Below are positions 39,873 to 48,249 of a DNA stretch of 64,000 nucleotides, in pieces. How positions within the stretch are numbered: the first letter of the stretch is position 1; each line of letters starts with the position of its first letter. The notes below the pieces were generated by a model, which saw only the letters and a program-made list of their open reading frames with translations, did not search any database and was not told where the DNA came from. This stretch comes from Methanocaldococcus fervens AG86 (GTDB lineage Archaea > AGJL01 > Methanococci > Methanococcales > Methanocaldococcaceae): NCBI RefSeq assembly GCF_000023985.1, contig NC_013156.1:732363-796362 (forward strand), written 5' to 3'. The translations under genes and the position numbers were made by a program.

Positions 39873-41063
39873 ATGGATTTAAATGCTTTGATAAAAATTA
39901 TTGAAAAAGTTGGAAGAATAGAGATTGAAAATATAACAATTACTGCCGATGAGCTAATAATAAACATCCCTTCAGCCCCTCCTGTTGTCATTCCTCAAAC
40001 GCCATCAATAAAAGAAAAATTAGCTGATGAAGGAATAATTGAAATTAAAGATGTTCCAGAATTAGATTGGGAACCACCAATTGAAAAGTATCCAGGATAC
40101 ATAAGGGAAGTTCAGTTTGGAAGATCCAAAGAAGAAGGGGGAAGAGGAAAGGTTGTAAAAATTGGTGGGCAGAGAGCTTTATACAGGTTTGAAGAACCAC
40201 AGCCAAACCCACCAGTTGTTACATTTGATATATTCGATATGCCAATGCCAGGATTGCCAAAACCAGTTAGAGAGTTTTTCCAAGATGTTATGGAAGATCC
40301 ATGCGAATGGGCAAAGAAGTGTGTTAAAGAATTTGGGGCTGATATGATAACAATACACCATGTTTCAACAGACCCAAAAATTAAGGATACAAGCCCAAAA
40401 GAAGCTGCAAAATTAATGGAAGATTTACTACAAGCAGTTGATGTTCCATTTGTTATTGGAGGTAGTGGAAACCCTCAAAAAGATCCATTGGTTTTAGAGG
40501 CGTGTGCAGAGGCTGCAGAAGGAGACAGGTGTTTATTGGCATCAGCAAACTTAGAGTTGGATTACAAAAAGATAGTTGATGCCGCTATGAAGTACGACCA
40601 CAACGTATTGGCATGGAGCATTATGGATCCAAACATGGCAAGGGATTTAAACAGAAAATTAATTGAGGCTGGTTTAGATCCAAATAAAATAGTTATGGAC
40701 CCAACAACATGTGCTTTAGGTTATGGTATTGAGTTCTCAATTAACGCAATGGTTAGATTGAGATTGAATGGACTTAAAGGGGATGAGTTAGTCAATATGC
40801 CAATGTCTTCTGGAACAACAAACGCTATTGGGGCAAGAGAGGCATGGATGAACAATCCTGAATGGGGACCAAGAGAGTATAGGCTTCCATTGTGGGAGAT
40901 AACCACTGGAATTACAATGATGATGTGTGGAGTTGATTTATTCATGATGCTCAACCCAATATCAGTAAAAACATTGAAAGAAATTGGAAGAACATTAACA
41001 ACAAAGCCTGGAGAAGTTAAATTAAATACAAACAACTATGAATGGATCGTAGCAAAAGCATAA
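39873..41063 (+). CDS. cdhD: Acetyl-CoA decarbonylase/synthase delta subunit (corrinoid protein)
   Basis: A 396-residue subunit that, with CdhE, forms the corrinoid iron-sulfur protein moving methyl groups between tetrahydrosarcinapterin-type carriers and the acetyl-CoA synthase cluster. The TIM-barrel region includes TIHHVSTDPKIKDTSP, VIGGSGNPQKDPLV and DPTTCALGYGIEFS. The ATG at 39873 follows AGGTGATGTT; two earlier in-frame starts at 39843 lack such a site. cdhE follows 27 bp downstream. The alpha, beta and epsilon subunit genes are not in the window. Recalled ortholog MJ0113. Confidence 0.94.
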   Translation: MDLNALIKIIEKVGRIEIENITITADELIINIPSAPPVVIPQTPSIKEKLADEGIIEIKDVPELDWEPPIEKYPGYIREVQFGRSKEEGGRGKVVKIGGQRALYRFEEPQPNPPVVTFDIFDMPMPGLPKPVREFFQDVMEDPCEWAKKCVKEFGADMITIHHVSTDPKIKDTSPKEAAKLMEDLLQAVDVPFVIGGSGNPQKDPLVLEACAEAAEGDRCLLASANLELDYKKIVDAAMKYDHNVLAWSIMDPNMARDLNRKLIEAGLDPNKIVMDPTTCALGYGIEFSINAMVRLRLNGLKGDELVNMPMSSGTTNAIGAREAWMNNPEWGPREYRLPLWEITTGITMMMCGVDLFMMLNPISVKTLKEIGRTLTTKPGEVKLNTNNYEWIVAKA

Positions 41064-41090
41064 AACATTTTTAATTTAAAGGTGATTGAA

Positions 41091-42563
41091 ATGGCAAAAA
41101 AAGTTAGTGCAATGGACATTTATAAGTTATTGCCAAAAACAAACTGTAAAAAATGTGGTCAACCTTCATGTATGGCATTTGCTACAAAATTGTTAGAGAA
41201 AGAGGCAACAGTTGACCAATGTCCAATTTTAAATACACCAAAATTTGAAGAAAATAAAAAGAAGATTATAGAACTTGTATCTCCACCTGTAAAAGAGGTT
41301 TGGTTTGGAAATGATGAAAGGAAGGCAGTTATGGGTGGAGATGAAGTAATGCATAGATATGAGTTGGCATTCTTCAACCCAACGCCTATCGGTATTGATA
41401 TAAGTGATGAATTAAGTGAAGAGGAGATCAAAAATAGAGCTAAAGAAATAGAGAACTTTGTATTTGAAAGAACTGGAGAGCAGTTAAAATTGGACTTTAT
41501 TGTTATAAGAAATGCTTCTGGAGATGTTGAGAAATTTAAAAAAGCTATAGAGATTGTTGAAAAAGAAACAAAAATGCCTATTTGTATTGCCTCATTAAAT
41601 CCTGAGATTATAAAAGAGGCTTTAAAAGTAGTTAAATCAAAACCAATGGTTTATGCCGCAACAAAAGATACATTAAATGATTTCATAAAAGCCATTAAGG
41701 AGCTTAAAAAAGAGAATGATGTTGTTTTAGTATTATCATCAAATAACGTCAAAGATTTAAAAAATATGGCTGCAAAGTGCTTAGCTAATGGTATTGAAGA
41801 TTTGGTTTTAGAACCACATACATACCCAGAAAATATCGCCGAAACATTAGATTTAAATACCATGATTAGAAGAAGCGCTATTGAAAGGGAGGATAAATAC
41901 TTAGGATTTCCAATATTGAACTTACCAATTAATGCCTATTACTATGCTTTAAACAATGAATGTCCAATTTCTGTATTTTTTGAGGATAAAGAAGTTGTTG
42001 CCAAGATGTTTGAAGCTACAATTGCAAATACTTTAATGAATAGGTATGCAGATGCTTTAATCATGCATGGAACAGATATTTGGGAGCTAATGCCAATCTT
42101 AACATTGAGGCAGTGCATTTATACTGACCCAAGAAAACCACAGGCAGTTGAGCCTGGATTATATCCAATTGGAAACCCAGATGAAAACAGCCCAGTTATA
42201 TTAACAACGAACTTCTCATTAACATTCTACACAGTTACTGGAGACTTTGAGAAAGACAACGTTACTTGCTGGCTGTTGGTAATGGATACTGGAGGTAGAG
42301 CAGTTGATGTCTCAGTTGCAGGAGGGCAGTATAATGGAGAAAATGCTAAAAAATTAATTGAAGAAACAGGAATTGCTGAAAAAGTAAATCATAGAATAAT
42401 AATTCTACCTGCATTAGCAGCACCAGCAAGAGGAGATATTGAGGATAAAACAGGATGGACGTGTGTTGTTGGAACGAGAGATTCTTCCCAAGTTGGTGAC
42501 TTCCTGAGAAAGAACTGGGATAGGATATTAAAAGAATGGAGAGAAAAGAATAAAGCTAATTAA
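41091..42563 (+). CDS. cdhE: Acetyl-CoA decarbonylase/synthase gamma subunit (corrinoid Fe-S protein)
   Basis: A 490-residue subunit. Its N-terminus carries the [4Fe-4S] motif CKKCGQPSCMAF with a further Cys in TVDQCP (about residues 19-44), which keeps the cobalt reduced. A TIM barrel follows and the C-terminal corrinoid-binding domain ends with TGWTCVVGTRDSSQVGDFL. The ATG at 41091 follows GGTGATTGAA; the GTG at 41082 is part of that site. It is cotranscribed with cdhD. A CRISPR-leader-like fragment starts seven bases after its stop codon. Confidence 0.94.
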   Translation: MAKKVSAMDIYKLLPKTNCKKCGQPSCMAFATKLLEKEATVDQCPILNTPKFEENKKKIIELVSPPVKEVWFGNDERKAVMGGDEVMHRYELAFFNPTPIGIDISDELSEEEIKNRAKEIENFVFERTGEQLKLDFIVIRNASGDVEKFKKAIEIVEKETKMPICIASLNPEIIKEALKVVKSKPMVYAATKDTLNDFIKAIKELKKENDVVLVLSSNNVKDLKNMAAKCLANGIEDLVLEPHTYPENIAETLDLNTMIRRSAIEREDKYLGFPILNLPINAYYYALNNECPISVFFEDKEVVAKMFEATIANTLMNRYADALIMHGTDIWELMPILTLRQCIYTDPRKPQAVEPGLYPIGNPDENSPVILTTNFSLTFYTVTGDFEKDNVTCWLLVMDTGGRAVDVSVAGGQYNGENAKKLIEETGIAEKVNHRIIILPALAAPARGDIEDKTGWTCVVGTRDSSQVGDFLRKNWDRILKEWREKNKAN

Positions 42564-42570
42564 ATTTTTT

Positions 42571-42700
42571 ATATCGATGAAAGAGTTTTATTATTTAAAT
42601 AATTAGTTTTTATAATTTATTTTTTGATTTTAAGGATTTTTATTGAATTTTGAAGGGTAGCTTATTTTAAAATTTCTAAGTATTTAGATTAACTAAATTT
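42571..42700 (+). repeat. Orphan fragment resembling the CRISPR leader
   Basis: About 130 bp that align, with only small gaps and roughly 80-85 percent identity by eye, to the leader segment 27299-27426. Shared words include TGAAAGAGTTTTATT, TTATTTTTTGATTTTA, GGGTAGCTTATTTTAAA and TATTTAGATTAA. No CRISPR repeat follows. It starts next to the cdhE stop codon, in the same orientation as the full leader. Confidence 0.85.
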
Positions 42701-42723
42701 TAATTGCTTTATTTTAATGAAAT

Positions 42724-42784
42724 GGAAAGCTTTGCTTTCCAGTTATGAAAATCTACAATTTTCATTCAACTTTTACTAAAAGTT
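42724..42784. repeat. Three consecutive hairpins downstream of the aminotransferase gene
   Basis: Perfect hairpins at 42724-42740 (GGAAAGC, TTT, GCTTTCC), 42745-42765 (ATGAAAAT, CTACA, ATTTTCAT) and 42768-42784 (AACTTTT, ACT, AAAAGTT). The first is built like the GGGGC-TTT-GCCCC palindromes, and the third like the hairpins at 3688 and 5451. They fill the gap between the leader fragment and the stop codon of the converging aminotransferase gene and may serve as terminators. Confidence 0.75.
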
Positions 42785-42787
42785 TCG

Positions 42788-43912
42788 TTAGAAGAGATTT
42801 CTTATAATTTCTAACGCTTTTTCTATATCCTCATACTTCGTGGCGTAGCTGAATCTTATATAATTAGCCCCATTTTCTCCAAATGCAATTCCAGGAACGC
42901 ATAAAACTTTATTTTCAATTAATTTTTTAGCAACCTCTACACCATCTCCATACTCAGACACATCTGGGAATATGTAAAATGCCCCATCAGGTTTATTAAC
43001 TTTAAAAACATCTTTTAATCCATTGTATATCAAATCCCTCCTCCTTCTAAACTCATTAACCATATCCTCAACACATTTTTGACTTCCTCTCAAAGCTGCT
43101 AAAGCACCATGTTGGGCAAAGGTTGTAGCACAGGCAAAGCTGTATTGGTGGATTTTTATCATGTTGTTGATTAAATCCAACTCATTACTTAATTCATCTG
43201 AAACAGCCAAATAACCAATTCTCCAACCAGTCATTGCATAGGTTTTAGAAAATCCATTTATTAGTATGCATCTATCAGTAAATTGCATTGGTGAGTAGTG
43301 TTTTTTATCATAGATAATTTTATCATAAACTTCATCCGAAATTATAATTAAATTGTAGTCCTCAGCTATTTCTGCCAATCCTTTTATTGTTTCTTTGTCA
43401 TAAACCTTTCCAGTAGGATTTGCTGGGGAGTTAAAGATTATCAACTTTGTTTTTTTAGTTATCGATTCTTTAACCTCTTCTAAATCAACATCAAAATTCT
43501 CATCCAAATTTATATTTTTAATCTTCCCTTCTGCAAACTCTGTTAATGAAAAATAAGATACAAAAGATGGGTTTGGAATTAAAACTTCATTCCCTCTATC
43601 AACTAAAGCCATTATTGATAACATTAACGCCTCTGAAGCTCCGCAGGTAATTATTATATTATCTTTATCAACATCTAAGTTATAATCTTTCTTCAATTTG
43701 TTGCTTATCTCTTCTCTAAGCTCTGGAATACCATTGTTTGGAGAGTAGTGAGTTTTTCCCTCATCTAATGCCTTTTTTGCCTTTTCAACTATATGCTTTG
43801 GTGTATCAAAATCTGGCTCCCCTATTCCCAAATTTATGCAATCAGATGTCGCCAAATTAAAAACTTCCCTAATTGCTGACGGCTTTATATTTTTACATCT
43901 ACTGCTTATCAT
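42788..43912 (-). CDS. Class I/II aminotransferase, probable aspartate aminotransferase
   Basis: A 374-residue fold-type I PLP enzyme. Landmarks are GIGEPDFDTPKHIV near residue 30, HYSPNNGIPELRE near residue 55, NSPANPTGKVY near residue 162, and NGFSKTYAMTGWRIGY near residue 222 with the PLP-binding Lys. The family covers aspartate and related aminotransferases; the recalled ortholog MJ0684 is annotated as aspartate aminotransferase, but specificity is not visible in sequence. The start at 43912 follows GAGGGTGTAAGG; the longer frame to 43942 spans that site. Confidence 0.88.
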   Translation of the reverse strand: MISSRCKNIKPSAIREVFNLATSDCINLGIGEPDFDTPKHIVEKAKKALDEGKTHYSPNNGIPELREEISNKLKKDYNLDVDKDNIIITCGASEALMLSIMALVDRGNEVLIPNPSFVSYFSLTEFAEGKIKNINLDENFDVDLEEVKESITKKTKLIIFNSPANPTGKVYDKETIKGLAEIAEDYNLIIISDEVYDKIIYDKKHYSPMQFTDRCILINGFSKTYAMTGWRIGYLAVSDELSNELDLINNMIKIHQYSFACATTFAQHGALAALRGSQKCVEDMVNEFRRRRDLIYNGLKDVFKVNKPDGAFYIFPDVSEYGDGVEVAKKLIENKVLCVPGIAFGENGANYIRFSYATKYEDIEKALEIIRNLF

Positions 43913-44108
43913 CCTTACACCCTCAATTTTTGCAGATAGCAATTTTTATATTGTCTTTATATAGTTATCTTTTTACATGCATAATTTTTAATACCTCCCA
44001 AGCCATTAGAAATTTTAATTGGTAGTATTATATAATAGGAGTTATCAGCTTTATAATAGGATTAGTATCTATTTAACGCAGTATTTAACAATTATTTAAG
44101 GTGAAACT

Positions 44109-45155
44109 ATGGAAAAAGAAGGAAAAATGAGATTAACTGAAATGGTTAAACTCCATGGATGAGCTTGCAAACTGCCCAGCACCGAGTTAGAGTATTTAGT
44201 TAAAGGAATAGTTACTGACAAAGATTTATCAAATAAAGATATTTTAGTTGGGTTGGGTGATGATGCAGCAGTAATTAAAAGAGATGGGTTGGTTATAGCA
44301 AAGACCGTTGATGTTTTCACTCCAATTGTTGATGATCCCTATATACAAGGGAAGATAGCTGCCTGTAACTCAATGAGCGACATCTATGCCATGGGATTGT
44401 TGGATATAGTTGGAGTCTTAGCAATTGTAGGTATTCCAGAAAAATTGCCAATACCCATAGTTAGAGAGATGCTGAAAGGATTTCAGGACTTTTGTAGAGA
44501 AAATGAAACAACAATCGTTGGAGGGCATACAATACTAAATCCATGGCCTTTGATTGGAGGAGCTGTTACAGGAGTTGGAAAAGAGGAAGAGGTCTTAACA
44601 AAGGCTGGAGCTAAGGAAGGAGACATCTTAATATTAACAAAACCACTAGGAACTCAGACAGCGATGGCGTTATCAAGGATTCCAGAGGAATTTAAAGATT
44701 TAATAGATGTTAGTGAGGAAGAGAAAGAGTATATAATAAATAAGGCAATAGAGCTAATGACTACATCAAATAGATATGCGTTAATGGCTTTGAGAAGAGC
44801 GGAAAAAAGAGTTGGGGATAAAATAGCCAATGCATTAACTGATATAACAGGATTTGGTATATTAGGGCATTCAAATGAAATGGCTGATAACAGTAACGTT
44901 TTGATAGAGATAAATTTACTTCCATGCATAAAAAAGACCCCAGAATTGAGTAGGTTGTTTGGACATGCTTTATTGGATGGATATGGAGCTGAAACTGCTG
45001 GAGGTTTATTAATATCGGCAAAAAAAGAATACAAAGATGATTTAATTAATGAGTTGGAGAAATCTAACTGCTATGCCTTTGAAGTTGGAAGGGTAGTTAA
45101 AAAAGGAGAAGGAAAGGCAGTTTTAAGTAAAGATGTTAAAGTTATTGAAATTTAA
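44109..45155 (+). CDS. selD: Selenophosphate synthetase, a selenoprotein with an in-frame TGA codon
   Basis: The 348-residue enzyme makes selenophosphate from selenide and ATP, the selenium donor for Sec-tRNA. The frame begins at ATG 44109 (GGTGAAACT just upstream) and meets TGA at 44160-44162 (codon 18) in the context KLHG-U-ACKLPSTELEY. This is the catalytic Sec/Cys position of SelD, so the TGA is read as selenocysteine. The glycine-rich ATP site follows (GLGDDAAVIKRDG; SMSDIYAMG; GGHTILNPWP). An archaeal SECIS lies in the 3' UTR (45203-45232), and tRNA-Sec is encoded at 39560. Bases 44172-44188, inside this gene, are perfectly complementary to 45155-45171. Automatic callers would start this gene falsely at 44253. 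Recalled ortholog MJ1591. Confidence 0.96.
44172..44188 (+). other. Left arm of a 17-nt long-range complementarity in selD mRNA
   Basis: The coding segment CTGCCCAGCACCGAGTT begins nine bases after the Sec TGA codon. Its exact reverse complement occupies 45155-45171. In a genome this A+T rich, a G/C-rich perfect 17-mer complement within one mRNA is very unlikely by chance. Confidence 0.85.
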
Positions 45156-45171
45156 ACTCGGTGCTGGGCAG
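45155..45171 (+). other. Right arm of the selD long-range complementarity
   Basis: AACTCGGTGCTGGGCAG starts on the last base of the selD stop codon and pairs without mismatch with 44172-44188. The SECIS hairpin begins 31 bases downstream. Confidence 0.85.
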
Positions 45172-45202
45172 ATATAGCAATAAAATGATAATGTTGTTGC
45201 AA

Positions 45203-45232
45203 ATGTGCCGAACCCTTTTAAGGGAGGCACAT
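45203..45232 (+). promoter_or_regulatory. SECIS element in the selD 3' UTR
   Basis: A hairpin with outer stem ATGTGCC/GGCACAT, an asymmetric internal loop of GAA on the 5' side and a single A on the 3' side, an upper stem CCC(TT)/(AA)GGG and a small T-rich apex. The GAA...A internal loop over a G/C-rich 3-bp stem is the archaeal SECIS consensus, which recruits the selenocysteine elongation machinery to decode UGA. It lies 48 bp after the selD stop codon. Confidence 0.93.
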
Positions 45233-45311
45233 CGAATAAACCATTATTTTACCTTAAAGTATAAAAATCAAATGAGGGATTCTTTATAAATACAACTCCT
45301 CTGGTGAAAGT

Positions 45312-46040
45312 ATGAATATAAACTTAGAAGAAATTTTAAAAAAACAGCCATTGTATAGTGGAAAGGCAAAATCTATTTATGAAATTGATGAAGATAAGGT
45401 GTTAATTGAGTTTAGGGATGATATAACAGCTGGAAATGGGGCTAAGCATGATGTTAAGCAGGGAAAGGGTTATTTAAACGCTTTAATATCTTCAAAGTTG
45501 TTTGAAATTTTGGAAAAAAATGGTATAAAAACCCACTACATAAAATATATAGAGCCAAGATACATGGTGGCTAAAAAAGTTGAAATAATTCCAATAGAGG
45601 TTATAGTTAGAAACATAGCCGCTGGAAGTTTGTGTAGAAGGTATCCCTTTGAAGAGGGGAAAGAGCTACCTTTCCCAGTTGTTCAGTTTGATTATAAAAA
45701 TGATGAATATAAAGATCCGATGTTAAATGATGATATTGCAGTGGCATTAGGTTTAGCTACAAGAGAAGAGTTAAATAAGATTAAAGAGATTGCATTAAAG
45801 GTTAACGAAGTATTGAAAAAATTGTTTGACGAAAAAGGTATTATATTAGTTGACTTCAAAATTGAAATTGGAAAAGATAAAGATGGCAATTTATTAGTTG
45901 CTGATGAGATTAGCCCAGACACCATGAGATTGTGGGATAAAGAGACAAGAGATGTTTTAGATAAGGATGTGTTTAGAAAGAATTTAGGAGATGTTATTGC
46001 AAAATATAGAGTTGTTGCTGAAAGGTTAGGATTGTTATAA
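45312..46040 (+). CDS. purC: Phosphoribosylaminoimidazole-succinocarboxamide synthase
   Basis: A 242-residue purine-synthesis enzyme that couples CAIR and aspartate using ATP. It has YSGKAKSIYEID near residue 16 (ATP loop), EFRDDITAGNGAKHD near residue 30, EVIVRNIAAGSLCRR near residue 96 and ADEISPDTMRLWD near residue 198, all diagnostic. The ATG at 45312 follows GGTGAAAGT. purS begins 12 bp downstream, so the two are cotranscribed. purA lies elsewhere in the window at 22371. Recalled ortholog MJ1592. Confidence 0.95.
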   Translation: MNINLEEILKKQPLYSGKAKSIYEIDEDKVLIEFRDDITAGNGAKHDVKQGKGYLNALISSKLFEILEKNGIKTHYIKYIEPRYMVAKKVEIIPIEVIVRNIAAGSLCRRYPFEEGKELPFPVVQFDYKNDEYKDPMLNDDIAVALGLATREELNKIKEIALKVNEVLKKLFDEKGIILVDFKIEIGKDKDGNLLVADEISPDTMRLWDKETRDVLDKDVFRKNLGDVIAKYRVVAERLGLL

Positions 46041-46052
46041 ATTGGTGAAACT

Positions 46053-46304
46053 ATGTACAAAGCAACGGTTATAATAAAGCTAAAAAAAGGTGTTTTAAAC
46101 CCAGAAGGAAGAACAATAAAGAGGGCTTTAAACTTTTTAGGATTTGATAATGTTAAAGAAGTCCAAACGTATAAGATGATTGATATAATTATGGAAGGGG
46201 AGAGTGAAGAAAAGGTTAAGGAAAAAGTTGAGGAGATGTGTAAAAAGTTGTTGGCAAACCCTGTTATTCACGATTACGAGATAAAAATAGAGAAGGTCGA
46301 TTAA
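46053..46304 (+). CDS. purS: Phosphoribosylformylglycinamidine synthase subunit PurS
   Basis: An 83-residue small subunit that bridges PurL and PurQ in the fourth step of purine synthesis. MYKATVIIKLKKGVLNPEGRTIKRALNFLGF shows the typical PurS opening, followed by VKEVQTYKMIDI and a C-terminal NPVIHDYEI. It is 12 bp after purC with GGTGAAACT as its ribosome-binding site. purL and purQ are not in the window. Confidence 0.93.
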   Translation: MYKATVIIKLKKGVLNPEGRTIKRALNFLGFDNVKEVQTYKMIDIIMEGESEEKVKEKVEEMCKKLLANPVIHDYEIKIEKVD

Positions 46305-46369
46305 TTAAACTTTTTTATCCATTTTAGTTAAAATTTACTCAATTTAAAATTTTTTGAGTTGGTGATTAA

Positions 46370-47005
46370 ATGGAGAAGAAGAGAAAGCTTATTTTATTTG
46401 ATTTTGATAGCACGTTGGTTAATAACGAAACAATCGATGAGATAGCTAAAGAGGCAGGTGTTGAGGAAGAAGTTAAGAAGATAACAAAAGAGGCTATGGA
46501 AGGAAAATTAAACTTTGAGCAGTCTTTAAGAAAAAGAGTTAGCTTATTAAAAGACCTTCCAATTGAAAAGGTTGAAAAAGCCATTGAGAGGATAACACCA
46601 ACTGAAGGAGCTGAAGAAACGATCAAAGAATTAAAAAATATGGGTTATGTTGTTGCCGTTGTTAGTGGAGGCTTTGACATCGCCGTAAATAAAATTAAAG
46701 AAAAATTGGGATTGGATTACGCTTTTGCAAATAGGTTAATTGTTAAGGATGGAAAATTAACAGGAGAAGTTGAAGGAGATGTTTTAAAAGAAGATGCTAA
46801 GGGAGAGATTTTAGAAAAAATAGCTAAAATTGAAGGAATAGATTTAAAAGATACTGTTGCCGTAGGCGATGGAGCAAACGATGTAAGTATGTTCAAAAAA
46901 GCAGGTTTGAAGATAGCATTTTGTGCCAAACCAATTTTAAAAGAAAAGGCGGATATTTGCATAGAGAAGAGAGATTTAAGAGAAATTTTAAAGCATGTTA
47001 AATAA
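46370..47005 (+). CDS. serB: Phosphoserine phosphatase SerB
   Basis: A 211-residue HAD-family phosphatase that makes serine from O-phosphoserine. Motif I is FDFDSTLVNNETIDEIA (nucleophile Asp near residue 11), motif II VVSGGFDIAV near residue 99, motif III Lys in KEDAKGEIL near residue 144, and motif IV AVGDGANDVSM near residue 167. The M. jannaschii protein (recalled MJ1594) is structurally characterised. The ATG at 46370 follows GGTGATTAA. Phosphoserine is also the precursor used for Cys-tRNA and Sec-tRNA in these archaea, and the upstream enzyme SerC is at 62596. Confidence 0.95.
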   Translation: MEKKRKLILFDFDSTLVNNETIDEIAKEAGVEEEVKKITKEAMEGKLNFEQSLRKRVSLLKDLPIEKVEKAIERITPTEGAEETIKELKNMGYVVAVVSGGFDIAVNKIKEKLGLDYAFANRLIVKDGKLTGEVEGDVLKEDAKGEILEKIAKIEGIDLKDTVAVGDGANDVSMFKKAGLKIAFCAKPILKEKADICIEKRDLREILKHVK

Positions 47006-47207
47006 CTAATATGTAATTTTCCACTTAAAAACGATAGTTGAATTTAAAGAATTTGCAACTTGTTATATTATAATAAAATTAAACCAAAATTAAACATAGT
47101 AAAATAGTAAAATATATAGAGTATGAAACGTCATAAATAAATTTTAGTGTATAATAATATTTATTGTATAATATCATTTTTAATTCCTACTTATTTGGTG
47201 ATGTTTT

Positions 47208-48178
47208 ATGGGAAAAAATAAAAATGCAAGAATAAATACATTAGAAGCTGTAATTAACGTCTTAAAGGCTTATGAAGAATTATTTAACGGAAATTTAATA
47301 AAAGCACTTTATTACATTGATAAATCTTTAGAATTAGAGCCGGATTTCCATTTAGCTTTGTTTTTAAAAGGACTATATTAACGGCTAAGGGAGAAATAAA
47401 AGAGGCAGTCAAAATATTTGAAGAATTAATAAAATGTCAGTCAAAAAATCCAATAACTTGGGTATTTGCTGGACAATTATATGGAATGTTTGGAAATTGT
47501 GAAGAGGCATTAAAATGCTATGATAAAGCATTAGGCATTGAAAATAAATTTTTATCTGCATTTTTGCTAAAAACAACTTGTTTAGAATCTCTGGGTAAAT
47601 ATGATGAATTACTGAAAACTTATGATGAAATGTTAAGCCATGTCCCAGAATTGGCTCCAATATGGGTTGAAAAGGCAGAAATATTAAGAAAATTGGGAAA
47701 ATACGAAGAAGCCTTATTTTGCGTAAATAAAGCTTTGGAATTAAAACCAGATAGTAAAAATGCTTTATATATAAAGGGTGTTTTACTAAAAAGATTGGGG
47801 AAATACAAAGAGGCTTTAGAATGTTTCAAAAAATTAATAGATGAGTTAAATACGAAATGGTTAGATGCAATAAAACATGCCATCTATTTATCTTTAACTC
47901 TTGACAATTTAAAAGATGCTGAAAGATACATAAATATGGGATTAAAAATTAGAGAAGATGACGTAATTTTATGGTATTTTAAAGGAAGGCTATATGAATA
48001 TTTAGGAAAATTAGATGAGGCATTAAAATGCTATAATAAGGTTATTGAACTGCAACCAACTTACACCAAAGCACTTTTAAATAAAGCCAGAATATATGAA
48101 AAGCAAGGTGATATTGAAAAAGCTATTAAGTACTACAATAAAGCCATAGATGGGAGAAATAAAGATTTTAGTGAGTAA
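47208..48178 (+). pseudogene. TPR-repeat protein gene interrupted by a frameshift
   Basis: A tetratricopeptide-repeat protein of about 323 codons (MJ0941-like). The start ATG at 47208 follows GGTGATGTTTT. The first frame runs 57 codons and stops at TAA 47379-47381; the rest continues in the -1 frame to 48178. Joining the frames restores TPR spacing: FLKGLY then LTAKGEIKEAVKIFEELIK, with Gly8, Gly15 and Ala20 in register if one T is added at about 47378. About eight repeats follow (for example GKYEEALFCVNKALELKPDS). A heptamer T TTA AAA in the zero frame at 47363-47369 lies just before the stop. It is either a one-base loss, a sequence error or a slippage site; a slip would lose the conserved Gly. 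Confidence 0.82.
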
Positions 48179-48249
48179 ATGTCTTTTTTTATTTTACATA
48201 GATTTAATTTAGAAAATTTAAAATTTTATAATTTTTAAACGGGATTTTT

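Noticed and set aside
44253-45155. Shorter selD starting at ATG 44253
   Set aside because: The upstream frame is in register through an in-frame TGA in the conserved SelD active-site context, with a good ribosome-binding site at 44109 and a SECIS in the 3' UTR, so the full selenoprotein is correct.
45172-45202. Small RNA or terminator in the stretch between the selD right arm and the SECIS
   Set aside because: The stretch is A/T-rich with no stable pairing of its own; it looks like a linker.
47363-47381. Programmed -1 frameshift as the main explanation for the TPR gene
   Set aside because: Restoring a single T gives a perfect TPR register, while the slip product loses the conserved Gly, and no downstream stimulatory structure is seen. 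It is kept only as an alternative.
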